From: Sphingobium sp. DEHP117
Lineage (GTDB): Bacteria; Pseudomonadota; Alphaproteobacteria; Sphingomonadales; Sphingomonadaceae
Length of the DNA stretch: 64,000 bases
Assembly: GCF_030867385.1 (NCBI RefSeq)
Contig: NZ_JAPFBJ010000003.1
Coordinates: 248,001 to 312,000, forward strand
Direction: 5' to 3'
The notes under the pieces are model-generated. The model ran no database searches and was not told where the DNA came from. It saw only the letters and a program-made list of their open reading frames with translations. Positions 7,735 to 14,564 of this stretch are shown here, in pieces. A program made the translations under genes and the position numbers. Position 1 is the first letter of the stretch; the number at the start of each line of letters is the position of its first letter.

Positions 7735-8037
7735 TTAGATGCAGAACCAGTCCACATCCTCTACGCCGTTGATATACTTCTCAAGCCATTCACGGCTGTA
7801 GGAACCGGGCAGGCAGGCAAAGACGTAACCGCGCTGGTCCGGCTTGCCCCCACCAATCCAAAGACCGCGCCATTCCATTTTCTCAGCGAGGGCTTTAGCT
7901 GCGGCCAAGTGATTTTGGTCCGCGTTAAGTGCATGGTTGTAGTGCACTCGTGTAGAGCCTGCCCACGCTTTGGCGCTAATGCGCGATCCGCTGCTATTTG
8001 TAGGGCCATGATATTTCGTTTCGATTGCCTGTTGCAT
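7735..8037 (-). CDS. Conserved phage hypothetical protein (100 aa)
   Basis: The product starts MQQAIETKYHGPTN, followed by SRISAKAWAGSTRV and a small helical domain ending in an acidic/aromatic tail. The KYHGPTN...GSRI start is a pattern I know from many alphaproteobacterial phage proteins, whose role is not established. Its leader GGAATGAGACATG matches those of the genes starting at 7672 and 5932. Confidence 0.65.
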   Translation of the reverse strand: MQQAIETKYHGPTNSSGSRISAKAWAGSTRVHYNHALNADQNHLAAAKALAEKMEWRGLWIGGGKPDQRGYVFACLPGSYSREWLEKYINGVEDVDWFCI

Positions 8038-8095
8038 GTCTCATTCCATTCAATCGCCTGCCATCATCAGCGGACGCGCGGCGAGTGCGCCCGGA

Positions 8096-8127
8096 CCTAC
8101 CCCCTTATTTCCATCAAAGGGGGTAGG
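8096..8127 (-). repeat. Perfect 11-bp intergenic hairpin, same repeat family
   Basis: CCTACCCCCTT (8096-8106) pairs with AAGGGGGTAGG (8117-8127) around a 10-base loop. It lies between the genes ending at 8135 and starting at 8037 on the - strand. It has no T-run, so a processing, attenuation or recombination role is as likely as termination. Confidence 0.6.
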
Positions 8128-8134
8128 TTTCGGC

Positions 8135-8362
8135 TTATTTGGAGAGGATGACGCCCAGCACAGTGGCAGCTCCCACGATCATCGTGCCAAGAATGCCGAT
8201 GATGTAAAGCGCCTGTTTTGCCAGCGCGTGGTTAAGCTGCTCGGTCGTCACAAGGTCGTTTATAACGCCATGCAGCTCGTTCGCCAATGCCTCCGCTTGC
8301 TTGGCAGGCAGGCCCGCCGCCTTAAGCCGGTTCATGGCCTCTATGGGGTTGTATACGGTCAT
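8135..8362 (-). CDS. Small membrane protein with coiled coil and C-terminal anchor (DUF1640-like)
   Basis: The start ATG 8362 is chosen because AGGAAT lies upstream and a longer frame runs into the upstream gene. The product has 75 residues: an N-terminal helical part (AGLPAKQAEALANELH) similar to DUF1640/CCDC90-type proteins, then one membrane helix (about 51-72, LYIIGILGTMIVGAATVLGV). It would be anchored in the inner membrane with the helical domain in the cytoplasm. Role in the phage is unknown. Confidence 0.6.
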   Translation of the reverse strand: MTVYNPIEAMNRLKAAGLPAKQAEALANELHGVINDLVTTEQLNHALAKQALYIIGILGTMIVGAATVLGVILSK

Positions 8363-8387
8363 CGTCGTTATTCCTATGAAAGAGGGT

Positions 8388-8636
8388 TCAGGCCAGCGCG
8401 GCCAGCAATTCGTCATCGGTCATCGCTTGCACGTCCGGCGGGATAGGGCCGTCAATCCGGGCGCTTAGGGCCATGACGTTCGCATGATGAGCGGACGCGG
8501 CTTGCTTGGCGCGCCGCTTCAATGGGCCGCCTGCTATGCCAGCGACAAGGCGGGCGCTTTCCAGCCGGGCCATCTCGCTTTCGCGGAAGGCAATTGCATC
8601 GGCGCGGGATAGTGTGGCGGGATCAATGCGCTTCAT
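8388..8636 (-). CDS. Small phage early protein, hypothetical (82 aa)
   Basis: It starts at ATG 8636, overlapping the upstream stop (ATGA). It is basic and helical in the middle (GGPLKRRAKQAASAHHANV), with an acidic C-terminus (MTDDELLAALA). No family is recognised; a nucleic-acid-binding role would be a guess from charge. Confidence 0.55.
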   Translation of the reverse strand: MKRIDPATLSRADAIAFRESEMARLESARLVAGIAGGPLKRRAKQAASAHHANVMALSARIDGPIPPDVQAMTDDELLAALA

Positions 8637-8956
8637 GCTTGCGCCCTTTCCCGTTCGGTGATCCGTGCATAGACATCGCCGCAATTGCCTTCATGCCAAA
8701 AGACATCGGCCGGGCTAAATTCATGGCGGGCAAGCTGGAATGTGCCATTGCGGCGCATAGGGCCGCGTTCCACGATAACGGCGCCGTCATTGGCGAGCAT
8801 GGCGATTGCCTTGCCGTGCTGAACGGCAAAGCGGTCCATTGCGCTACGCCATGACCGGACGCCGTAATGAGGGGCGGCACTACGCCAGAACGCCACCGTG
8901 CCAACGGCGAATGTGTTGCGGTTAATAGGTATCACGTCAGACAATCCCTTGATCAT
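8633..8956 (-). CDS. Phage early protein, hypothetical (107 aa)
   Basis: A mixed alpha/beta protein rich in aromatic residues, with repeated short strands (AVQHGKAIAMLANDGAVIV). It overlaps the upstream gene by 20 bp and the downstream one by four. A shorter start could remove the upstream overlap. No recognised domain. Confidence 0.55.
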   Translation of the reverse strand: MIKGLSDVIPINRNTFAVGTVAFWRSAAPHYGVRSWRSAMDRFAVQHGKAIAMLANDGAVIVERGPMRRNGTFQLARHEFSPADVFWHEGNCGDVYARITERERAQA

Positions 8957-9263
8957 AGTCTAGGCCGGGAGCGGCAGGCATATCGCCCAGCGAGGCGGCT
9001 AGGCCGCGTGTCCAATCGTCGATTGGCTTAGACTGCCAGCTTATCCCCTTGTTGCAATGTTCAATAGACATCGCGGCATAGTTCTTGCGCTGAATCTCTT
9101 TGGTTATGTCCTGCCACGCCTGCGCCAGAAACGCGCGCAGATCTTCCGGCATGGAGGCGATAGCGGCGCTTATCTTTCGCGCCAGTTCCAGCGATGTTTC
9201 TGCCTCGATGTAGCAGGGGCGATAGGCGCCAAGGAAATATATGGTGCAGGATTGCGCGATCAT
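8937..9263 (-). CDS. Phage early protein, hypothetical (108 aa)
   Basis: ATG 9263 is preferred over an upstream TTG because AGGAG lies at good distance and the start overlaps the stop of the preceding micro-gene (ATGA). The product is helical with several Cys (starting MIAQSCTIYFLGAYRPCY). No family is recognised. Confidence 0.55.
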   Translation of the reverse strand: MIAQSCTIYFLGAYRPCYIEAETSLELARKISAAIASMPEDLRAFLAQAWQDITKEIQRKNYAAMSIEHCNKGISWQSKPIDDWTRGLAASLGDMPAAPGLDYDQGIV

Positions 9264-9358
9264 ATCAAGCAAGCTCCTATGATGATGACGGCAAGGCCGA
9301 TGAATGCGGGGAAGTCATGCCGTAGGGCATGGCGGGCTAGGGATAGCGGGCGAGTCAT
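9260..9358 (-). CDS. 32-residue micro-protein with a hydrophobic C-terminal helix
   Basis: A 33-codon frame from ATG 9358 to TGA 9260 overlaps both neighbours with ATGA: its start lies in the stop of the upstream gene (9355) and its stop in the start of the downstream gene (9263). Residues 17-32 (PAFIGLAVIIIGACLI) form a plausible membrane helix after a basic N-terminus. The double coupling makes it a credible gene despite its size. Confidence 0.55.
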   Translation of the reverse strand: MTRPLSLARHALRHDFPAFIGLAVIIIGACLI

Positions 9359-9588
9359 TGCGCCAATTCCACGCGCCAAAAGCCGCGCCGCTTATGGGCG
9401 ATGAATGCGCCATAGTCTTTTGCCTTCATAGCTTCATGCACGCGCCTGATTGCGGCTATGTCGCGGCCAAAACTGACATCTTGCCAATGCCGTTGCGGGA
9501 ATAGGCCATAAAGCCATATATGCTGAATAGCTTGTGCTGGCGTCTCATATATCGCGCCTTTGGGCGGCTTGACATTGACGTGCATCAT
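9355..9588 (-). CDS. Phage early protein, hypothetical (77 aa)
   Basis: The start ATG 9588 overlaps the upstream stop (ATGATG). The protein carries KPPKGAIYETPAQAIQHIW near the N-terminus and a basic C-terminal half with HKRRGFWRVEL. It is soluble and of unknown family. Confidence 0.6.
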   Translation of the reverse strand: MMHVNVKPPKGAIYETPAQAIQHIWLYGLFPQRHWQDVSFGRDIAAIRRVHEAMKAKDYGAFIAHKRRGFWRVELAQ

Positions 9589-9827
9589 TCCGCCCCCTGC
9601 CAGTATGTCGCCCACATATAGCCTAGCACGTCACGGGACGGCATAGAGGGGTGCGCGGCTTCCATGGCGTCAATCTCCTGGCGGAATTGCGCGGCGTCAT
9701 CGCCTTGCACGAATAATGACCACGGCGCGCCGTTCTCATTGCCGTGGTTGTTCAACTCATAAGCAAGGCCATTGCCTAAGCTGATCAGCTCATATGGCCC
9801 GGCCTTCATGATTGTGACTGATTGCAT
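9585..9827 (-). CDS. First gene of the distal early operon, hypothetical (80 aa)
   Basis: ATG 9827 is chosen with GGAG six bases upstream; a longer start at 9839 exists. The protein is soluble and acidic (starting MQSVTIMKAGPYELISLG), with a C-terminal WATYWQG. It is the promoter-proximal gene of the leftward unit 9827-5379, because the region to its right is non-coding, AT-rich and ends with a terminator. Confidence 0.6.
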   Translation of the reverse strand: MQSVTIMKAGPYELISLGNGLAYELNNHGNENGAPWSLFVQGDDAAQFRQEIDAMEAAHPSMPSRDVLGYMWATYWQGAE

Positions 9828-9881
9828 AAATGTCTCCACTCAATGACCGCTTGGCCGGTCAGTCCATCGTTGCTGATGCAC

Positions 9882-9944
9882 TATAAATATGCGGGCAATC
9901 GTTAAATGCAAGTGAATAGTGCAAATATATGCAAAATAAATGCG
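9882..9944 (-). promoter_or_regulatory. Candidate early promoter with TGCA iterons
   Basis: The AT-rich gap before the 9827 gene reads on the - strand as TTGCAT (9911-9906), 16 bases, then TATTTA (9889-9884): a plausible -35/-10 pair. Overlapping it, TGCA occurs at 9907, 9920 and 9930 with TGCG at 9941, roughly 10-13 bp apart. This could be a repressor operator array. No repressor gene is visible in the window. Confidence 0.45.
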
Positions 9945-10049
9945 GGTCCTACCTAGGCAAATGGAAAGATGCAAGCGCTGAGGAACCGCTTTTTTCTGTC
10001 GTGTGTTGTATTTTATACTTTGCGTTAGTCAGTGGTATGAGAATAACAC

Positions 10050-10074
10050 AAAAAAATGCCGCACAGAGGCGGCA
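10050..10074 (-). terminator. Rho-independent terminator between the two early units
   Basis: TGCCGC (10057-10062) and GCGGCA (10069-10074) form a 6-bp stem with a 6-base loop. On the - strand the stem is followed by seven T. It would end transcription coming from the genes at 10107-15489, leaving the distal unit under its own promoter. Confidence 0.75.
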
Positions 10075-10106
10075 AAAATTGCTTTGGAAGTCTGCTCATA
10101 CGCTTA

Positions 10107-10406
10107 CTAAGTCGCGCCGCCGCGGATCACCGGGATCTGAACGGTGTCCCCATGTGACCAGCCTTTAGGCGCAATTCGCTCGCCCTCAAGTTGGTGTATC
10201 TCCCTGAGATACTGAACCCGATTATATTCCTTGCGAGCCCTGACGAGCGCTTTGTGGAAGTGGTCGTATTTCTTCTTCAGCGCCGGCGACATCTTTGTGA
10301 TCTTGAGCATCGCAGCCTCAGCCTCGCGCATCGCCTGCTGGGCACGGAGCTCGGCTCCGAGGAACTCGCCGCCGAGTTCATTTCCAACGTCACAGATTAT
10401 ACACAT
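10107..10406 (-). CDS. Phage early protein with basic coiled-coil region, hypothetical (99 aa)
   Basis: It starts at ATG 10406, eight bases after GGAGG. The N-terminus has CIICDVG; the middle is a long charged helix (residues 20-75, with KKKYDHFHKALVRARKEYNR) that could form a coiled coil. It is the last gene before the terminator at 10050-10074. Function unknown. Confidence 0.6.
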   Translation of the reverse strand: MCIICDVGNELGGEFLGAELRAQQAMREAEAAMLKITKMSPALKKKYDHFHKALVRARKEYNRVQYLREIHQLEGERIAPKGWSHGDTVQIPVIRGGAT

Positions 10407-10449
10407 CGTCGATTTCCTCCATAGCATGTTTGCGGGGATGGTGCCATCC

Positions 10450-10770
10450 TCACTCCCCTATCTGCCGGATGGCGGCGGCGATGTGTGCGGCTTCCATGCG
10501 TCTTTGGTCAGCATTCGCCCCGTCGAGTCTTGCGAGAAGATCTACACGCCTCTCCGCCACCCCCGCAGCTTCCTCCTTCACCTTGTCACGGATCGCATCA
10601 AGCACCGCCTTGGATACCAGTGGCAAATCGACAGAAGCCCCTGTTGACATCCTGAGGCGGTTCAGATCCTCTACGCCTTCCTCAAGCTCGTACAGTTCAC
10701 CCTGCCTGCGGATTTCGCCTTGGATCGCGCGGGATATTAGTTCGATCAGCGCTTCCTGAGACACCTTCAT
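10450..10770 (-). CDS. Phage early protein, helical hypothetical (106 aa)
   Basis: Almost entirely helical and charged (starting MKVSQEALIELISRAIQGE). There are no Cys ligands and no membrane segment. The ATG overlaps the upstream stop (ATGA). No known family. Confidence 0.55.
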   Translation of the reverse strand: MKVSQEALIELISRAIQGEIRRQGELYELEEGVEDLNRLRMSTGASVDLPLVSKAVLDAIRDKVKEEAAGVAERRVDLLARLDGANADQRRMEAAHIAAAIRQIGE

Positions 10771-10967
10771 TTCGGCAACTCCAAGGCCTCGACTTCGATA
10801 CCCGCCTGCCTCAGCGCCATTTCAATACGCAGGATACGGCACTCGATCATGTCAAGCTGCGCGGCTCTGAGCATTGTAGGCTCAACGCCGTCTCCGAAGC
10901 CGGTGATAAACGCACCTAACTTGCCGACCCCAATACTCGAAAATTGTAGCGACTTCGTTTCGGTCAT
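10767..10967 (-). CDS. Small phage early protein, hypothetical (66 aa)
   Basis: A soluble protein with a helical C-terminal half (RAAQLDMIECRILRIEMAL). It is coupled to both neighbours by ATGA overlaps. No family is recognised. Confidence 0.55.
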   Translation of the reverse strand: MTETKSLQFSSIGVGKLGAFITGFGDGVEPTMLRAAQLDMIECRILRIEMALRQAGIEVEALELPK

Positions 10968-11188
10968 TTCTGCTCCTCCTGCAATATTGCGCGCACGGCG
11001 AGGCCAAGCTCAGTGAGCATCATCATTGCGGGAATCGTCTGGGCGCACATAAATATGTCTTTTCTGAATAGGGACATACGGATTTTGCCGTGCACTTCGC
11101 GATATAAGCAGATACTATCGCCGACATAAAGGATGGCATTTCGTTGCTTGTCGCTCAGCGATCTCGCTATGGTTGCGGGGTCGGTCAT
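10964..11188 (-). CDS. Small phage early protein, hypothetical (74 aa)
   Basis: It starts MTDPATIARSLSDKQRNAIL, a helix followed by a small beta region and a Met-rich segment (IPAMMMLTELGLA). The N-terminal LSDKQRNAIL could be a small winged-helix-like start (a pattern seen in phage regulators), but this is only suggestive. ATGA overlaps lie on both sides. Confidence 0.55.
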   Translation of the reverse strand: MTDPATIARSLSDKQRNAILYVGDSICLYREVHGKIRMSLFRKDIFMCAQTIPAMMMLTELGLAVRAILQEEQK

Positions 11189-11367
11189 GATTGAATGATC
11201 CGCCGCCGAGGTGCTGTGACAACAGCAGTTCCCCTAGGCCCAAGCGGCGTCCCCGTATTGGGCGCAACCGGTAGCGGAGAGTTGTTGCTGCACGGGGCGC
11301 ACCCCTGTACAAAAGGTGACCACGCGCGCCCGCATTTAGGGCATATCCATACTTGCTTCTCTTTCAC
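11185..11367 (-). CDS. Small zinc-ribbon protein (60 aa)
   Basis: CPKCGRAW (residues 9-16) and GCAPCS (22-27) give two CxxC pairs, consistent with a single zinc ribbon; a disordered Pro/Arg tail follows. Its start overlaps the upstream stop and its stop the next start. It may bind nucleic acid or protein; nothing specific can be said. Confidence 0.6.
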   Translation of the reverse strand: MKEKQVWICPKCGRAWSPFVQGCAPCSNNSPLPVAPNTGTPLGPRGTAVVTAPRRRIIQS

Positions 11368-11906
11368 GTCCGCTGCTCCTGCTTGCCGAGGAAGGCGCGA
11401 ATATCTTGTGTCACGCCGAGGGTAGATTGAAGATAGGCCAGTGACCGGCCAAGCAGCGTCACCGCCGCCGCCTTCTCGCGGCGCAGTTGATCTAGCTCGG
11501 CTTGCAGTTTCAGGTTGGTGTCAGCGATAGGCGTTTCAGGTTGGGTATGCTCTAAAAGTTCATCCCATTTTAGGCTGTCTGCAATCTGCCACGCAGCCCT
11601 TATATCATCGGCATGATTAGTGCTGCCGAGATATATGCGGTCGCCTTCATCCTCTAAGCCATCGTTGATATTGACTAGCGCAATCCTCATCTTTTCGAGG
11701 GCACGGGCGTAGCATGTTCGTGCGTGATCGGCCTTAGCGGCAACCCCCTTCAACCGCTCGATCTCGGCGGCCATGGCTGTGGTTGATTGGATAGCCTCTG
11801 CCGCTTCCTCTCCGAGGTTGGTTTGCACTACCCCGCCGAAGGTTATGACTGAATTTTTCAGGACCAAGGCCATCGCCTCACGATCGCTGTCTGTAATCTG
11901 GGTCAT
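11364..11906 (-). CDS. Phage early protein with coiled-coil segments (180 aa)
   Basis: Two long helical stretches (about residues 35-75 and 125-165, the latter with LKLQAELDQLRREKAAAV) flank an acidic central part. It is a typical phage early protein of helical, Ala/Glu/Leu-rich composition. No catalytic motif is seen. The start overlaps the upstream stop. Confidence 0.6.
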   Translation of the reverse strand: MTQITDSDREAMALVLKNSVITFGGVVQTNLGEEAAEAIQSTTAMAAEIERLKGVAAKADHARTCYARALEKMRIALVNINDGLEDEGDRIYLGSTNHADDIRAAWQIADSLKWDELLEHTQPETPIADTNLKLQAELDQLRREKAAAVTLLGRSLAYLQSTLGVTQDIRAFLGKQEQRT

Positions 11907-12184
11907 ATGATGTCTCCGGCGAGAATCTTGGCGACTGCCACCTGAAAATAGTCGTGCAGCGCGTTGTCCATGTAAGGTACACGATAGGGGTGCTTTTCGA
12001 TCTGCTCTTGCAGCCGAGCAGATTGCTCCTCCGACAGCGTAACCTTGATCGACATCTCATTGGGAAGCGAAAGGTTGATTTCGTAATGCGCGCCGGGCGT
12101 GCAACACCCATCGCCTCTTTCTTTAAGAAGAATAGCGGCTCGCCTAATGATGGACATGGCTTCGTCTTCAACAGGCTCTGTCAT
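11903..12184 (-). CDS. Phage early protein, hypothetical (93 aa)
   Basis: It begins [20 protein letters not shown], then has a short GDGCCTPG loop and a beta/helix domain with an [13 protein letters not shown] helix. It overlaps the DfrB-domain gene upstream by four bases (ATGA), so the two are probably made together. No known family. Confidence 0.55.
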   Translation of the reverse strand: MTEPVEDEAMSIIRRAAILLKERGDGCCTPGAHYEINLSLPNEMSIKVTLSEEQSARLQEQIEKHPYRVPYMDNALHDYFQVAVAKILAGDII

Positions 12185-13518
12185 GGGCGCGAACCTTTGA
12201 GGGCGGCGAGGGCTTTAGTTGTGGCATAGCCTGCCTTGCGCAATTGAGCGCGCTCCGGCTTCCCGTCATAAGAGCCGCGTGTCTCGCCTCCATCGTAATA
12301 GCGAAACATTTCACGGATGGCCGCGTCCGCCTTCTCCAAAACCTCCACCACCTCAGTCTGTTGTGGGCCGGGTTCCCAAGGCTCCAGCGCCGATGCAGGA
12401 TATATCTGCACACTGCCTTTCTCATAGTAGCTTTCGACCGCGTATCCTTCTGGTGTAAGAGCGGTCGCATAGGTGCCGACAACGGTTCCGGTCCATGAAG
12501 AGCCCTTCTTCTTGCGCACATTGTCGCCAAGGCGGAAAGCAACCGGCTCCGCTGTCTCTGGCTTGGTATTACGCAACACCATTTGCTCTGTGTATGCGTC
12601 AATCTTTCGGATGATGGCCTTGTTGCGCTTTGATTGTGGTAAGGCTGTCTCTGGAGAGGGGGCGATAGGCAGTGCTGATCCTGTCGGCTTCGCAGCCTGC
12701 TTGGCTCTAATCTTTTCGATGATCTCTGGTTGCATGATCCGAGCAAGTTCACGCTCAGCCTCAGCATCCATACTGAGGCCGCAAGCTAAGCACAGGGCAG
12801 CAAGCGTCACCATCGTTCCGCCAACCTCCTGCCCCGGTTCGCCAACTGGTCTGCCCGCCACATAGTCCACAAGCGCATGGGCGCGAGGCGCGAAGTCAAT
12901 GCCATTAGCAGCGCAGATCGCCTGAGACAGTTCAAGCATTTCTTCTGTTGCGCGGTCAGTGCGCTCGATCTGATCTGCCGCAATCTCGGCATTGAAGCAT
13001 TCCAGCATCCACGGCGCTACCCGATCCTGAAACGGTGGCCTAGGGGCTTGCCGACCATCGGCCCCCTGCGGTATTCCGCCACTACCGTTACATTTTAAGC
13101 AGATAGTATCAGCCACGCCGGAGCCGGACCCATCGCACTGGTCGCACATCTCCAGCTCTTCCACCTCAGGCCTAACATCCTCGCGGACGAGGCGGCGTCC
13201 GTCGTCAAGTCCGCGCTCGTAACCAAGCTCCTCCGCTCGAAGCAATGCTTGTTGATGACGCGTTTGCGCAGCATAAAATGCCTTGGCGAAGTCGTTACTT
13301 TCATCATGCATTAACCGATAAGCCTTCTCCGTTTCAGCTTCAGCGTCCCGCAGCGCGCGCACCAGCCCGCCCTCAGCCCCTTTAATCTGGCATGCAGTGG
13401 TTGCGCTTTCGTCTGCCCCAAAATGTCGAGCGGCTTCGAAGCGATCGGTGAATACCTCATCGCAATGGAAACAGCGCCATTGGTCTAAAGCTTCGGGGGT
13501 CATTGGTTGATTAGTCAT
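12181..13518 (-). CDS. Mosaic phage protein: zinc knuckles, MazG-like domain and R67/DfrB-type dihydrofolate reductase-like domain
   Basis: The start ATG 13518 (445 aa) has GGAGG nine bases upstream. Residues 14-45 hold a Cys/His cluster (C16, C19, H32). Residues 125-143 hold two DnaJ-like CxxC knuckles. Residues 168-280 resemble phage MazG-type NTP pyrophosphohydrolases, with EExxE at 192-196, then [20 protein letters not shown]. Residues 326-380 match type II (R67/DfrB) dihydrofolate reductase with no gap from FRLGD to SALE. The R67 active-site set K32, Q67, I68, Y69 corresponds to K336, Q371, I372, Y373 (motif VQIY), and W38 to W342. R67 is a homotetrameric SH3-like barrel that reduces dihydrofolate with NADPH. 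A role in thymidylate or nucleotide supply is inferred. The domain might also be a non-enzymatic SH3-like module. A C-terminal helical tail (390-445) is unassigned. Confidence 0.75.
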   Translation of the reverse strand: MTNQPMTPEALDQWRCFHCDEVFTDRFEAARHFGADESATTACQIKGAEGGLVRALRDAEAETEKAYRLMHDESNDFAKAFYAAQTRHQQALLRAEELGYERGLDDGRRLVREDVRPEVEELEMCDQCDGSGSGVADTICLKCNGSGGIPQGADGRQAPRPPFQDRVAPWMLECFNAEIAADQIERTDRATEEMLELSQAICAANGIDFAPRAHALVDYVAGRPVGEPGQEVGGTMVTLAALCLACGLSMDAEAERELARIMQPEIIEKIRAKQAAKPTGSALPIAPSPETALPQSKRNKAIIRKIDAYTEQMVLRNTKPETAEPVAFRLGDNVRKKKGSSWTGTVVGTYATALTPEGYAVESYYEKGSVQIYPASALEPWEPGPQQTEVVEVLEKADAAIREMFRYYDGGETRGSYDGKPERAQLRKAGYATTKALAALKGSRP

Positions 13519-13523
13519 TGGAT

Positions 13524-13598
13524 TTAACCTCCATGACATGTGTTCAGAGCGATGATGAAAAGTAGCAGGACAATCATGCAGCCGTATCCTTCTTCCAT
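13524..13598 (-). CDS. Possible 24-residue hydrophobic micro-protein
   Basis: A frame from ATG 13598, seven bases after GGAGAA, encodes 24 residues with the hydrophobic stretch [12 protein letters not shown]. It ends six bases before the start of the large mosaic gene, whose Shine-Dalgarno it contains. It could be a leader peptide or a membrane micro-protein, or chance. Confidence 0.35.
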   Translation of the reverse strand: MEEGYGCMIVLLLFIIALNTCHGG

Positions 13599-13600
13599 CC

Positions 13601-13822
13601 CTATTCTCCTCTCTCGCGAAGTGCGGCGATGATGGCGGTGGCGTTGCTCATGAACAGGGCAATAGCCTGCGCGTCGGCGTCACTCGATGTTGTAGCGATT
13701 ATCCACCCAGCCTCTGCTCGCACCGCTGGCGGACCTTCTTCAATGTGCCACGGGACAAATTTCCACTCCCCCTGCGTCCCGGCCTTCATCGCGGTTTCCA
13801 GCTTGTCTGATAGGCGGGTCAT
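13601..13822 (-). CDS. Small phage early protein, hypothetical (73 aa)
   Basis: The start ATG 13822 follows GGAGGG at eight bases and overlaps the upstream stop (ATGA); a longer frame upstream is rejected. The sequence [19 protein letters not shown], then [24 protein letters not shown], is a pattern common in phage proteins of unknown function (a short beta-hairpin with a helix). Confidence 0.6.
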   Translation of the reverse strand: MTRLSDKLETAMKAGTQGEWKFVPWHIEEGPPAVRAEAGWIIATTSSDADAQAIALFMSNATAIIAALRERGE

Positions 13823-14025
13823 GTTATCAACCCTCCGCGCAATTCTGTTGATCCTTGGGTTGCTTTCTCCCAAGCGGCAATTGCCTCAAGGATCATCGGT
13901 GCAATCGTGTTTTTATTAGCGTCTGACATTTGATGCTCACTCGCATGAAATGCACAACGCGCGTTATCATAAGCGTCAATAGCGGCAGCTAAAGCCGTTC
14001 CGCGAATGTATTGTGGTAGGCTCAT
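13819..14025 (-). CDS. Small phage early protein, hypothetical (68 aa)
   Basis: It starts MSLPQYIRGTALAAAIDAYD and is helical throughout, with two Cys/His-poor helices. ATG 14025 is preferred over the adjacent ATG 14028 because of AGGAAGGA spacing, though either is possible. No family is recognised. Confidence 0.55.
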   Translation of the reverse strand: MSLPQYIRGTALAAAIDAYDNARCAFHASEHQMSDANKNTIAPMILEAIAAWEKATQGSTELRGGLIT

Positions 14026-14062
14026 CATCCATTCCTTCCTATGCGGTCGCTCAACTTATCCA

Positions 14063-14242
14063 TCAGTCCACCATTACGCCGGGAGGTATCCGGCCCTCAT
14101 TGAGTTCGTTTCCAACCCACACCAGCATTTCGTACCCAGCGCGCTTTTCAGGCGGGATGGCGGCCACTAGCTTCAGTTGAGCATCCAGCGGCCAATCCGG
14201 CGCTAATGCCTTGCCCAATTCTTCGTCGCTCAACTTATCCAC
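14063..14242 (-). CDS. Small phage early protein, hypothetical (59 aa)
   Basis: GTG 14242 is chosen because AAAGGA lies upstream and it overlaps the preceding stop by eight bases; the longer ATG start at 14311 would overlap the Cys-rich neighbour by 77 bp. The protein is acidic and helical (VDKLSDEELGKALAPDWPL, then GNELNEGRIPPGVMVD). Function unknown. Confidence 0.55.
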   Translation of the reverse strand: MDKLSDEELGKALAPDWPLDAQLKLVAAIPPEKRAGYEMLVWVGNELNEGRIPPGVMVD

Positions 14243-14417
14243 GGGTGGTCCTTTCGTTGGTGGGGCGGGTAGGCCAATAGTCGCCGCATCCCCGCTCGTT
14301 CTCAGGTTCAAACATCATCCACGATTGCCGATAGCTCGGCTTCGTTCCGCTGTTCGTATGGCGACGACAGGATAAGGAAACCGGGCATTGCGCGTTGCAC
14401 ATGGCTATGTCAGGCAT
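14235..14417 (-). CDS. Small Cys-rich phage/island protein (60 aa)
   Basis: It carries a conserved-looking pattern MCNAQCPVSLSCRRH (C7, C11, C17, H20), then SGTKPSYRQSW and GCGDYWPT. This Cys/His set plus SGT-P-RQS spacing recurs in small alphaproteobacterial phage proteins and suggests a zinc site. Its ATG follows the upstream stop directly (TAGATG). Function unknown. Confidence 0.6.
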   Translation of the reverse strand: MPDIAMCNAQCPVSLSCRRHTNSGTKPSYRQSWMMFEPENERGCGDYWPTRPTNERTTRG

Positions 14418-14564
14418 CTACCCTCTCCTCTCGTTGGGGTGGGAGGCGCGCACTAATGCGCCATGCGGAATGCCGAAGCCCTTTCGGGCATCAGCCTTAT
14501 TCATTCGGACAGCCAATCGCTGAGCCAATCGCAACCGACACATCTCACGCCGCAATCGCTTCAT
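14418..14564 (-). CDS. Small basic phage protein, hypothetical (48 aa)
   Basis: ATG 14564 gives an Arg-rich 48-residue protein (MKRLRREMCRLRLAQRLAVR). It overlaps the end of the frameshifted upstream gene by 20 bp and touches the next gene (TAGATG). A longer frame from 14657 runs inside the upstream gene and is not favoured. Confidence 0.45.
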   Translation of the reverse strand: MKRLRREMCRLRLAQRLAVRMNKADARKGFGIPHGALVRASHPNERRG

